6,158 nt of DNA. It comes from Bacillota bacterium (GTDB taxonomy: Bacteria; Bacillota; Clostridia; Oscillospirales; CAG-272). The translations under genes were made by a program, and so were the position numbers. The notes under the pieces are model-generated. The model made no database searches, had not been told where the DNA came from, and saw nothing but the letters and a program-made list of their open reading frames with translations. The stretch is taken from positions 1-6,158 of the forward strand of contig JAJQHI010000129.1 in assembly GCA_021199825.1 (NCBI GenBank), written 5' to 3'. Within the stretch, counting starts at the first letter, position 1. The number at the start of each line of letters is the position of its first letter. Below, in pieces: positions 1 through 6,018 of this stretch.

Positions 1-32
1 GCATTACGCCCGTCGAGGATATTGAATGGTAG
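1..32 (+). CDS. C-terminal tail of an upstream gene, probably an ABC transporter ATP-binding protein (partial)
   Basis: Read in the third frame, the first bases give the nine-residue tail ITPVEDIEW followed by a TAG stop at 30-32. Tails of the P-V-E-E/D-I-E-W kind are, from memory, common at the end of ATPase subunits encoded directly before FtsX-type permeases in Firmicutes. The stop lies one base before the ATG of the permease, which is the usual translationally coupled arrangement of an ATPase-permease pair. Only nine residues are visible, so no Walker or signature motif can be checked. The assignment rests on the tail and on gene order. Confidence 0.55.
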   Translation, partial: ITPVEDIEW

Positions 33-33
33 T

Positions 34-3000
34 ATGACAAAGATTTTATTTCGCACAATCAAAAAAAGCTTCGGGCGGTTCGTGGCGCTTTTGGCGATTA
101 TAGCGCTTGGCGTGGGATTCTTTGTCGGGCTGAGGGCGACGCGCCCCGCCATGGTTGAGACGGCGGACGAATTTTTCACGGAGCACAGGATGTATCATTT
201 CAGGCTTGTATCGACGCTTGGAATGACTGAGGACGACGTTTCGGCGACGTCGGCACTTTCATATGTGGAATACGCGGAGGGAGCGTACAGTGTGGACGCG
301 CTTGTGACGGAGGCGTCCGGCGACGACGTGACCTTCACGTTTATGTTTATGCCCGAAAACGTAAATACGGTTGAGCTTATATCGGGGAGAATGCCGGAGT
401 CTGAGAGCGAGTGTCTGATTGATTCGAAGTACTATGACGATTACGAGGAGGCAGTAGGTCAGACGATTGTGATTTCCGCCGACAACGACGAGGACACACT
501 TGATGCGTTTGTCTATGAGGAATACACGATTGTGGGTGTTGTGACCTCACCGCTTTACATAAATTATGAGCGCGGCTCGACGACGGTCGGGAACGGCAAG
601 GTGACCTCATATGCGTATATCGCGTCGGGCGGGCTTGATTACGAGATTTACACGAGCATTTATATATATCTTACCGAGACGGCGGCGATGTATTCCGACG
701 AATACGACGCGCTTGAGGAAAAGTATGAGGACGAGCTGACCGCGCTTTTGGAGGAGCGTGCTGAGCTTAGATATAATGATATTTATTCTGAGGCAGAGGA
801 GGAGATAACCGAGGCTGAGACGGAGCTGGAGGACGGCAAATCGGAGCTTCTTGACGGCGAGAGCGAATATGAGGAGGGCTATTCCGAATACGAGGAGGGT
901 CTTTCAGAATATGAGGAGGGACTTTCCGAATATGAGGCGGGCGCCGAAGAGCTTGAGGAGGCTAAAGCGACACTTGATGACGCGAAGGTGACGCTTGATG
1001 AGTCGCGGGTGACGCTTGACGACGCGAAGGCGCAGCTTGAGGCTGCCGAGGCGGCGCTTGAGACGGCGAAGGATGAACTGACGGCTGCTGAGGGGGCGCT
1101 TTCATCGGCTGAGACTGAGTACAATTCCGCGTACGCGCAGTATTCGATGGCGAAATCGATATATGATTACATATACGGCGTATATGAGGATGCGCTCGCG
1201 TATCTTGAGGACAACGAGCTGACGGGAGAGGCGCTTGAGGAGGGAAACGCGGCGCTTGAGGCTGCCGAGAAGGCGCTTGCCGAGCAGGCAGAGACGCTTG
1301 AGACGGCGGAGACCGAGCTTGAGACTGCGAAGGCGCAGCTTGATGAGGCGAACGCCGAGATTAAGGACGGCTGGAGCGAATATTACGACGCGAGGGTTAC
1401 TTACGGGATAAATCTGGCGGCGTATGAGTCGGGCGAGACCTCATACGAGGAGGGGCTTTCCGAATACGAGGCGGGACTTTCCGAATATGAGTCGGGCGCT
1501 GAAGAGCTTCTGGCGGCTAAAGCGACGCTTGATGAGGCTAAAGCTGAGCTTGACGAGGCGAAGGCGGCGCTTGATGAGGCGCGTCAGATGCTTGACGATG
1601 GCTGGAGCGAATATTATGAGGGGGTCGCAGAGGTCGAGAACGCGTGGGCTGAGCTTGAGGCGCTCGAATATCCGACAACGTACAATCTCACGCGCAGCGA
1701 GAACATCGGATACGCGAACTTTGACAACGACACGACGATAGTTGAGGCTGTTTCAAATGTGTTCCCGCTGTTCTTCCTGCTTGTGGCGGCGCTCGTATGC
1801 ATTACGACAATGACGCGCATGGTGGACGAAGAGCGCACACAGATAGGCACGCTCAAGGCGCTGGGGCTTTCCGATTTGTCGATTATGTCAACGTACATAT
1901 GGTACTCGGTTATAGCGGCGGTGCTTGGCAGCCTTTTCGGTATATTTTTCGGCTCGTGGCTCTTCCCGAAGGTGCTGTGGATAGTATATGATATGATGTA
2001 CGATTTCTACCGCCCGATTGTTTATATGGTTGATGCTGCGCTTTCCGCGGCGTCGTTTGTGATTTACATCGCGGCGTCCGTTTTGGTGACGGTGATGACG
2101 TGCAAGTCCTCGCTTTCCGAGGTGCCGGCAGAGCTTATCCGCCCGAAATCCCCGAAGGCGGGCAAGCGGATATTCCTTGAGTATATCCCGTTTATATGGA
2201 AGCCGATGAAGTTTCTGCATAAGGTGTCGGCGAGGAACATATTCAGGTACAAGAAGCGCCTGATTATGATGGTTGTCGGGATAGGCGGGTGCATGGCGCT
2301 GCTTGTGACGGGGTTCGGAATTGTCGATTCGATTGAGAATATTGCCTCCGACCAATACGAAAACATATGCTTATACGATATTGAGGTGACGTTTAAAAAT
2401 TCGGCTGACGAGGAGCTGCGCGGCGGCTTTGCCGATATGTGCGGGGACGAGGTGTCGGACGCTGTGTTCGTATATGAAACGTCTGTGGACGTCAGCTCAG
2501 AGGACTCGACCTCATCCGTATACTTAATAGCGCCTGAGTCAAACGCTATATCGGATTTTGTTGTTATGAGGGATGAGGACGGGAACAGAGTGTCGCTGCC
2601 CGCATCAGGGTACGCGGTGATAAACACGGGGCTTGCCGAATCGCTCGGCGTTGACGTGGGAGACTCAATCTACGTCACATATGACGGCGTGCAGCACAGG
2701 CTCACTGTCAGCGGCTGCTACGTCAACTTCATATACAGCTATATTTACATAAACGCCGATGACTATGAGACGATTTTCGGCGGTGAGATTGAATATAACA
2801 CGGCGTTTGTCAAAATAGCTGACGGGTGCGACCCGAACGAGGTGAGCGCCCACATCGGAGGACTCGGTGAGGTGTCATCAACCTCCGCGAATGAGTCCAT
2901 GAAGACGACGCTTTCGGGCATACTCTCAAGCATGAATTACGTGCTTGTGCTTATAATTGTCTGCGCGGGCATTCTCGCGTTTATCGTGCTTTACAATCTC

Positions 3001-3333
3001 ACAAACATTAACATTAACGAGCGCATACGCGAGATAGCGACGCTGAAGGTGCTGGGCTTTTACCGCGGCGAGACGGCGATGTATGTGCTGCGCGAGAATT
3101 TCATTCTCTCGCTTTTCGGAGTGATTCTGGGTATTCCGCTCGGCATGCTGCTGCACAGCTATGTAATGGATCAAATCAAGGTGAGCCTTATTACGTTTGA
3201 CGTGAGAATTGAGCTTCCGAGCTACTTTTACGCGGCGGCGCTCTGCCTTGCGTTCACTCTCATTGTCGGGTGGATCATGCGCTCGCGGATTGACAACGTA
3301 AACATGGCGGAGTCGCTGAAGGCGGCGGAGTAA
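34..3333 (+). CDS. FtsX/MacB-type ABC transporter permease with a long extracellular coiled coil
   Basis: Membrane subunit of an ABC transporter of the FtsX-like (MacB/LolE-related) superfamily, 1099 residues. The likely order is: TM1 at about 16-34; a first extracellular domain to about 250; a highly charged Glu/Ala/Leu coiled coil at about 250-550; TM2-TM4 at about 575-595, 615-650 and 668-690; TM5 at about 743-765; a second extracellular domain to about 965; then TM6-TM8 at about 968-990, 1022-1045 and 1064-1083. Both FtsX halves carry the expected cytosolic motif after their first helix: EERTQIGTLKALG at about 599 and NERIREIATLKVLG at about 995. The ATG at 34 is preferred over the in-frame TTG at 22, because TTG lies only two bases from the GAGGA at 15-19 and inside the upstream gene. 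The ATG follows the upstream stop by one base, so coupled translation is likely. The cargo cannot be read from the sequence. Such permeases often move lipids, peptides or lipoproteins, or transmit mechanical force to cell-wall enzymes. It ends in a terminator shared with the convergent gene. Confidence 0.9.
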   Translation: MTKILFRTIKKSFGRFVALLAIIALGVGFFVGLRATRPAMVETADEFFTEHRMYHFRLVSTLGMTEDDVSATSALSYVEYAEGAYSVDALVTEASGDDVTFTFMFMPENVNTVELISGRMPESESECLIDSKYYDDYEEAVGQTIVISADNDEDTLDAFVYEEYTIVGVVTSPLYINYERGSTTVGNGKVTSYAYIASGGLDYEIYTSIYIYLTETAAMYSDEYDALEEKYEDELTALLEERAELRYNDIYSEAEEEITEAETELEDGKSELLDGESEYEEGYSEYEEGLSEYEEGLSEYEAGAEELEEAKATLDDAKVTLDESRVTLDDAKAQLEAAEAALETAKDELTAAEGALSSAETEYNSAYAQYSMAKSIYDYIYGVYEDALAYLEDNELTGEALEEGNAALEAAEKALAEQAETLETAETELETAKAQLDEANAEIKDGWSEYYDARVTYGINLAAYESGETSYEEGLSEYEAGLSEYESGAEELLAAKATLDEAKAELDEAKAALDEARQMLDDGWSEYYEGVAEVENAWAELEALEYPTTYNLTRSENIGYANFDNDTTIVEAVSNVFPLFFLLVAALVCITTMTRMVDEERTQIGTLKALGLSDLSIMSTYIWYSVIAAVLGSLFGIFFGSWLFPKVLWIVYDMMYDFYRPIVYMVDAALSAASFVIYIAASVLVTVMTCKSSLSEVPAELIRPKSPKAGKRIFLEYIPFIWKPMKFLHKVSARNIFRYKKRLIMMVVGIGGCMALLVTGFGIVDSIENIASDQYENICLYDIEVTFKNSADEELRGGFADMCGDEVSDAVFVYETSVDVSSEDSTSSVYLIAPESNAISDFVVMRDEDGNRVSLPASGYAVINTGLAESLGVDVGDSIYVTYDGVQHRLTVSGCYVNFIYSYIYINADDYETIFGGEIEYNTAFVKIADGCDPNEVSAHIGGLGEVSSTSANESMKTTLSGILSSMNYVLVLIIVCAGILAFIVLYNLTNININERIREIATLKVLGFYRGETAMYVLRENFILSLFGVILGIPLGMLLHSYVMDQIKVSLITFDVRIELPSYFYAAALCLAFTLIVGWIMRSRIDNVNMAESLKAAE
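784..1675 (+). repeat. Coiled-coil coding segment with in-register heptad repeats inside the permease
   Basis: Roughly 300 residues rich in Glu, Ala, Leu, Asp and Lys, almost free of Pro, lie between the first extracellular domain and TM2. Two sets of 21-base (seven-residue) repeats are visible: four units at 859-942 and three at 1435-1497. Their consensus residues are LSEYEEG. Each set runs into a stretch of A-K-A-x-L-D-E/D units. The motif DGWSEYY occurs twice, near 1366 and 1597, 77 residues (11 heptads) apart, which suggests growth by in-register duplication. The central part around 1125-1200 breaks the pattern with Tyr-rich, less regular sequence and could be the hairpin tip of an antiparallel coiled coil. 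Segments like this are known in several Firmicutes permeases. Confidence 0.8.
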
Positions 3334-3340
3334 ACAAAAT

Positions 3341-3366
3341 AAAAAAGCGCCGGAGGGCGCTTTTTT
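3341..3366. terminator. Bidirectional intrinsic terminator between convergent genes
   Basis: A perfect inverted repeat with 11-base arms (AAAAAAGCGCC and GGCGCTTTTTT) and a four-base GGAG loop. The five-base-pair GC core is flanked by A-runs and T-runs, so the RNA ends in a U-tract whichever strand is transcribed. It begins seven bases after the permease stop. The stop codon of the opposing membrane-protein gene (TAA on the minus strand, 3366-3368) starts at the edge of the outer arm, so one compact element serves both genes. Confidence 0.93.
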
Positions 3367-4337
3367 TATTGCGGGTTATTTTGTAGGGTGAGGAAGCTGT
3401 CTTTTTTGCGGTGTCTTATCCACGAGATGAGGTAGGCTGCTTCGACGGCGAGGATGACACATACGGCGGGGAAAAGAAGTATGTAGGTCGGGGAGACAGC
3501 AATCCCGATGACGGCTGTTATGAGAAGGGCTAAAACATAGTCGCGGTATTCCGCGGGGCTTGAGCCGTCTATGAAGAAATATGACAGTACCTGGTAGGCG
3601 ATGAGCTCAAGCAAGAGAACACAGCCCCCTAGGAAAATGAATTGGAGCTGTCGGATGATATATGACATTCCCTCATCGGGAAGGTCTGACATGAACCAAT
3701 CATAGGAAATGATAAAGGTCATGACAACTGCCAAAATCAGCGCGGTGAGGGCGATTGCTTTCTGTGCTCGTGCGCTCCGGGCGGGCTTTTCATGTTTTTT
3801 GTGAAGCAGGGATGAGATGAGATATATTATCTCGACTGTGATAATCAGCAGCGATAAAAGGAACGCAAGGGTGTGCGGGATGAGAAAGTCATGGCTGTCG
3901 GCGGCTATAAAGCACAGGAAGAATTCCACAGCGACCATTATCAGAAGAGCGAGGTTGAAGGGGAGGCTTTCTCGGCGGCGTGGCTTGTTGATAAAGAAAT
4001 ACGTTATCACCTGATAGGCGATTATTTCAAGCCCGATGGAGGCGAAATATATGAACAGCCAATCGAAAATAACTGCGCTGTCGCTAAGACCATCAATGCC
4101 GCCCTTGTCGCTTTCAAGCGCCGCGGTGACTTCATCTATGCCGGATATATAGACGGCGAATATGGTCGCGGCTATTGCGAGGAGGAAAAGCACAGCGGCT
4201 ATGACACGCTTTTTGGTCAAGGGCGCGCCGAAAAGGCAGATGAGCATGAAGACCGCCGTCACAAACGGAACGGAGATTAGAGCGACTTCGACGAATTGCC
4301 GGAAAAAGGACATCAAGGTGTATATTACATCTGACAT
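3366..4337 (-). CDS. Multi-pass membrane protein of unknown function with an internal duplication
   Basis: I do not recognise a family for this 323-residue, strongly hydrophobic protein. It has about nine predicted membrane helices: one near 17-37, then two similar sets of four (about 45-64, 93-115, 127-146, 157-178 and about 193-212, 233-255, 266-285, 288-307). The halves share EIIAYQVITYFFI (104-116) with ELIAYQVLSYFFI (244-256), and VEIIYLISSLL with VEAAYLISWIR before a basic cluster. A conserved Glu lies inside two helices of each half (E104/E244 and E169/E299), which could matter for ion or ligand binding; that is inference. The basic loops KKR, KPRRR, KKHEK and RHRKK suggest cytosolic turns. 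The start is supported by GGAGG (minus strand, 4344-4348) six bases before the ATG. It is divergent from the S1 gene, convergent with the permease, and has its own strong promoter, so it is probably monocistronic. Confidence 0.85.
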   Translation of the reverse strand: MSDVIYTLMSFFRQFVEVALISVPFVTAVFMLICLFGAPLTKKRVIAAVLFLLAIAATIFAVYISGIDEVTAALESDKGGIDGLSDSAVIFDWLFIYFASIGLEIIAYQVITYFFINKPRRRESLPFNLALLIMVAVEFFLCFIAADSHDFLIPHTLAFLLSLLIITVEIIYLISSLLHKKHEKPARSARAQKAIALTALILAVVMTFIISYDWFMSDLPDEGMSYIIRQLQFIFLGGCVLLLELIAYQVLSYFFIDGSSPAEYRDYVLALLITAVIGIAVSPTYILLFPAVCVILAVEAAYLISWIRHRKKDSFLTLQNNPQ

Positions 4338-4400
4338 GGGAGACCTCCGTTTGATTAATTTTGATGAAAGCTTTGCTTTGAGCTTGCTTTCTCTGATTTA

Positions 4401-4429
4401 ATTATATTATACCTTTGACTGCGTGTCAA
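4401..4429 (-). promoter_or_regulatory. Exact-consensus sigma-A promoter for the duplicated membrane-protein gene
   Basis: On the minus strand, TTGACA (4424-4429) is followed after exactly 17 bases by TATAAT (4401-4406). A second TATAAT overlaps it at 4406-4411, but at a spacing of 12 bases it is unlikely to be used. The expected start lies near 4394, giving a leader of about 55-60 bases before the ATG at 4337. Matching both hexamers and the spacing predicts strong expression unless a repressor acts there. Confidence 0.88.
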
Positions 4430-4511
4430 GGGGATTTGAAAAAAATAATCCGAAAAGGGCGCGCATTTTCGCCGCATTCGGGCAAAATCACAAGATATTT
4501 TAAGCGCTGTG

Positions 4512-4535
4512 ACCTTATATAAGGTGTTATACCTT
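4512..4535. promoter_or_regulatory. Palindrome with a third half-site, candidate operator
   Basis: ACCTTATATAAGGT at 4512-4525 is a perfect 14-base palindrome. A third copy of the half-site, ACCTTA, follows at 4531-4536, so AAGGT (4521-4525) and ACCTT (4531-4535) also form a second dyad with a five-base spacer. The nine bases TTATACCTT at 4527-4535 recur at 4407-4415, next to the -10 box of the minus-strand promoter. Repeated half-sites between two divergent genes would suit a DNA-binding regulator. The regulator is unknown and the reading is inference. Confidence 0.45.
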
Positions 4536-4620
4536 AAAATCACCACAATCGGCGCCACGACGCGCTCACAAACGCCTGCGCCCGATATATTCACCTTTCC
4601 AAAAGTTTCCTTGGCAGGGT

Positions 4621-4637
4621 TCGGGGCAGCGCCCCGA
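4621..4637. repeat. GC-rich hairpin, possibly part of a dispersed intergenic repeat
   Basis: TCGGGGC and GCCCCGA form seven-base arms around an AGC loop. The surrounding bases, from about 4597 to 4640 (a T-rich, A-rich start, then TTGGCAGGGTTCGGGGCAGC), resemble short hairpin repeats that I recall as scattered through intergenic DNA of many Clostridia. It lacks a clear T-tract on the plus strand and lies upstream of a gene, so I do not call it a terminator. Copy number cannot be judged from this window. Confidence 0.5.
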
Positions 4638-4693
4638 TGCCTCATAATACTAAATTCCATCCTCCGCGCATATAGTGTACGGACAAATCGTTT

Positions 4694-4703
4694 AAAGGAA
4701 AGG
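4694..4703 (+). promoter_or_regulatory. Ribosome binding site that fixes the start of the S1-domain gene
   Basis: AAAGGAAAGG ends nine bases before the ATG at 4713. It is the only good Shine-Dalgarno match near an in-frame start. This favours 4713 over the upstream GTG at 4509, whose extension would add 68 residues of non-conserved sequence translated through the palindrome and hairpin. Confidence 0.75.
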
Positions 4704-4712
4704 TTCTATCTT

Positions 4713-5675
4713 ATGCCGATTGAAAACACAAAATTTCTCCCTGAGGGGAGGATAATGCACCGCGCGGAGAACCGCGCATATATTTCCTCGCTGTCGGGGC
4801 TTGAGCGCGCCATGAGGACGGGAGCTGTCTGTGAGGCGCCCGCCGTTATGTGCGATTCGCGGGATTTTTCGCTGAGGGTTGACCTTGGCTGCGCTGTGGG
4901 GATTATTGAAAGGCGCGAGGCGGCGCTCGCCGGAGCGGGAGAGGAAATACGCGAGGTCGCCGTTGTCACGCGGGTCGGTCGCCCCGTCTGCTTTTGCGTT
5001 CGCGATATTGATACGACCACATCACCGCCAACCGCGTACCTCTCGCGGCGCGACGCGCAGAGAAAATGCGTCCGATATTACCTGTCCGGCGTTGTGCCCG
5101 GCGATATTATTCCCGCGACAGTTACGCATATTGAAAGGTTCGGCGCGTTTCTTGATATTGGGTGCGGGATTGTCTCGCTTTTGCCCGTTGACGCGATTTC
5201 TGTGTCGAGAATTTCCCATCCGTCCGAAAGGCTGTCCGTTTCGTCGAGGATTTACGTCGTTGTAAGCGGGATTGACGCAAAAAATGGAAGAATTAACGTC
5301 TCGCAGCGTGAGCTTCTCGGTACGTGGGAGGAAAACGCGGCGCGGTTTGAGGTTGGGCAGACGGTGTCGGGCATTGTGCGCTCAATTGAGGACTACGGTA
5401 TTTTTGTTGAGCTGGCGCCCAATCTGACGGGGCTGTCAGACCCGCGTTCAGGCGTGGGCGTGGGTGAGACGGCGGCGGTATACATAAAGAGCATCACGCC
5501 CTCGCGTATGAAAATAAAGCTCGCGCTTGTCGGCGCATACAGGGGTGAGCTGCTGCGAGATCTCTGCCCGCCCGTGTATTTCATCGACCCCGAAAGGACA
5601 GGTCACATCGACAGGTGGCGGTATTCGCCCGCCGACTGCCAAAGGGTGATTGAAAGCGTGTTTTCGAATAAATGA
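4713..5675 (+). CDS. S1 RNA-binding domain protein (ribosomal protein S1-like paralogue)
   Basis: A 320-residue cytosolic protein with tandem OB-fold S1 domains. A degenerate N-terminal S1-like unit spans about 35-112 (including LRVDLGCAVGIIERREA). A clear S1 domain spans about 128-199, with PGDIIPATVTHIERFGAFLDI and a closing INVSQRELLGTWEENAARF. A second clear one spans about 214-272, with VGQTVSGIVRSIEDYGIFVEL and an IKSITPSRMKIKL end. The aromatic and Gly positions expected on the RNA-binding face (F143-G144-F146 and Y228-G229-F231) are present. The tail (273-320) has a WRYSP element that I recall from similar clostridial proteins. With about three units it is shorter than E. coli S1 (six units). 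Family knowledge suggests single-stranded RNA binding, perhaps in translation or RNA turnover, but it need not be ribosomal. It appears to stand alone. The only hint of a terminator is the palindromic stretch right after the stop. Confidence 0.87.
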   Translation: MPIENTKFLPEGRIMHRAENRAYISSLSGLERAMRTGAVCEAPAVMCDSRDFSLRVDLGCAVGIIERREAALAGAGEEIREVAVVTRVGRPVCFCVRDIDTTTSPPTAYLSRRDAQRKCVRYYLSGVVPGDIIPATVTHIERFGAFLDIGCGIVSLLPVDAISVSRISHPSERLSVSSRIYVVVSGIDAKNGRINVSQRELLGTWEENAARFEVGQTVSGIVRSIEDYGIFVELAPNLTGLSDPRSGVGVGETAAVYIKSITPSRMKIKLALVGAYRGELLRDLCPPVYFIDPERTGHIDRWRYSPADCQRVIESVFSNK

Positions 5676-5846
5676 GCGAATATGCGCATATGCGCAAGTG
5701 CGCATGCTGCCCTTCGGTTTTTCGCTGAGGGGCGCTTTATGCTTTCGCGTTCTCGCCTCAATGGTGGGGAAGGCATCGGAATATGTTACACTTTCGGGCA
5801 TATTTTCCGTGAAAAGGTCCGTTTTCGGCAAACTGCATAAGGAAAA
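5676..5846. other. Intergenic stretch after the S1 gene, no gene seen
   Basis: No reading frame here has a convincing start, ribosome binding site and protein-like composition. The first part contains nested palindromes (5680-5705). The rest is ordinary mixed sequence leading into the SOS-like regulatory region, with no tRNA, rRNA or recognised riboswitch pattern. Confidence 0.6.
5680..5705. repeat. Nested palindromes just after the S1 stop codon
   Basis: ATATGCGCATAT (5680-5691) is a perfect palindrome. It overlaps a second dyad with arms ATGCGCA (5690-5696) and TGCGCAT (5699-5705) and a two-base spacer. The block is made almost entirely of three TGCGCA/ATGCGC units. Without a T-run it is a poor intrinsic terminator; it may form a 3' RNA structure or a protein binding site. 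Confidence 0.5.
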
Positions 5847-5860
5847 CGAACGTTTGTTTC
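5847..5860. promoter_or_regulatory. LexA (SOS) box-like site, weaker copy
   Basis: CGAACGTTTGTTTC fits the Gram-positive LexA/DinR box pattern CGAACRNRYGTTYG, with mismatches at the second purine position and the last base. It lies 34 bases upstream of a better copy (start to start, close to three helical turns), in front of an exact-consensus promoter. A single imperfect match could be chance; its pairing with the second site raises its value. Confidence 0.5.
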
Positions 5861-5880
5861 AAAATTTCTCTGCGAATCCG

Positions 5881-5894
5881 TGAACAAATGTTCA
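5881..5894. promoter_or_regulatory. LexA (SOS) box-like operator
   Basis: TGAACAAATGTTCA contains GAAC-N4-GTTC, the core of the Gram-positive LexA/DinR box, with the middle bases obeying the R-N-R-Y pattern. Its six-base arms are perfectly symmetrical around AA. It ends nine bases before the -35 hexamer at 5903, close enough for a bound repressor to hinder RNA polymerase. LexA is the obvious candidate by motif. Other regulators with palindromic sites remain possible. Confidence 0.62.
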
Positions 5895-5902
5895 AATTGG
5901 GG

Positions 5903-5931
5903 TTGACAAAATGGCAAAAAAGTGGTATAAT
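5903..5931 (+). promoter_or_regulatory. Exact-consensus sigma-A promoter pointing off the contig end
   Basis: TTGACA (5903-5908), a 17-base spacer and TATAAT (5926-5931) match the ideal vegetative promoter. The expected start is near 5938, exactly where a 14-base-arm hairpin begins. No coding region follows before the sequence ends in adapter, so the driven gene is not on this contig. The candidate SOS boxes just upstream suggest that it is repressed until DNA damage occurs. Confidence 0.9.
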
Positions 5932-5937
5932 AGGATG

Positions 5938-5970
5938 TACATAAAAACGTGCGAAACACGTTTTTATGTA
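5938..5970 (+). other. Perfect hairpin at the predicted transcript start
   Basis: TACATAAAAACGTG and CACGTTTTTATGTA form 14-base perfect arms around a CGAAA loop. The inner ACGTG/CACGT stem followed by TTTTT also looks like a small terminator or attenuator. However, a stop about 28 bases after the predicted start would leave only a very short RNA. Other roles could be a 5' stabilising stem or a protein binding site. Confidence 0.75.
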
Positions 5971-5975
5971 GTCCG

Positions 5976-6018
5976 GCAAATATTACTATTGAATCGCAGA
6001 TTCAATAGTAATATTTGC
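5976..6018. repeat. Perfect 20-bp-arm inverted repeat next to a heptamer array
   Basis: The left arm GCAAATATTACTATTGAATC (5976-5995) is exactly complementary to the right arm (5999-6018), with only a GCA loop between. Perfect 20-base arms in non-coding DNA are far beyond chance. The right arm runs directly into the AGTGGTT array, so the two may form one element. With no T-tract it is not a typical terminator. The shape recalls the hairpins of small dispersed or IS200/IS605-related repeats, but no transposase is present. Confidence 0.85.

Larger units (their letters stand above)
4338..4712. other. Regulatory gap between divergent genes, no convincing gene
   Basis: This 375-base stretch separates the start of the membrane-protein gene from that of the S1-domain gene. 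It holds the minus-strand promoter, a perfect palindrome with an extra half-site (4512-4535), a GC-rich hairpin (4621-4637), a weak imperfect hairpin (4465-4488, ten-base arms with two mismatches) and the S1 ribosome binding site. I found no clear plus-strand promoter for the S1 gene. TATAGT at 4671-4676 is a possible -10 box, but no good -35 box stands 17 bases upstream. Open frames here on both strands lack protein-like composition and cross these signals. Confidence 0.7.

Noticed and set aside
22..33. TTG at 22 as the permease start
   Set aside because: It is only two bases from the GAGGA motif and lies inside the upstream gene. The ATG at 34, one base after the upstream stop, fits better.
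879..1124. Ser/Ala-rich minus-strand open frame
   Set aside because: It is the antisense reading of the heptad-repeat coiled coil and is low in complexity for that reason.
2064..2627. Long minus-strand open frame opposite the permease
   Set aside because: The permease strand has clear FtsX homology; this frame is a by-product of its codon composition.
4355..4660. Minus-strand open frame of about 100 residues
   Set aside because: It crosses the exact-consensus minus-strand promoter, the palindrome and the hairpin, and its composition is not protein-like.
4509..4712. N-terminal extension of the S1 protein from a GTG at 4509
   Set aside because: The extra 68 residues are translated from a palindrome and a GC-rich hairpin, while a good ribosome binding site supports the ATG at 4713.
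5650..5883. Plus-strand open frame of 77 residues overlapping the S1 gene end
   Set aside because: It begins inside the S1 gene, lacks a ribosome binding site and covers the nested palindromes and a LexA-like box.
5938..5970. Ordinary terminator of the S1 gene
   Set aside because: It lies about 260 bases downstream and immediately after a separate strong promoter, so a role in the new transcript is more likely.
5758..5979. Minus-strand open frame of 73 residues
   Set aside because: It is antisense to the SOS-like promoter region and runs through the hairpin, with no ribosome binding site or family resemblance.
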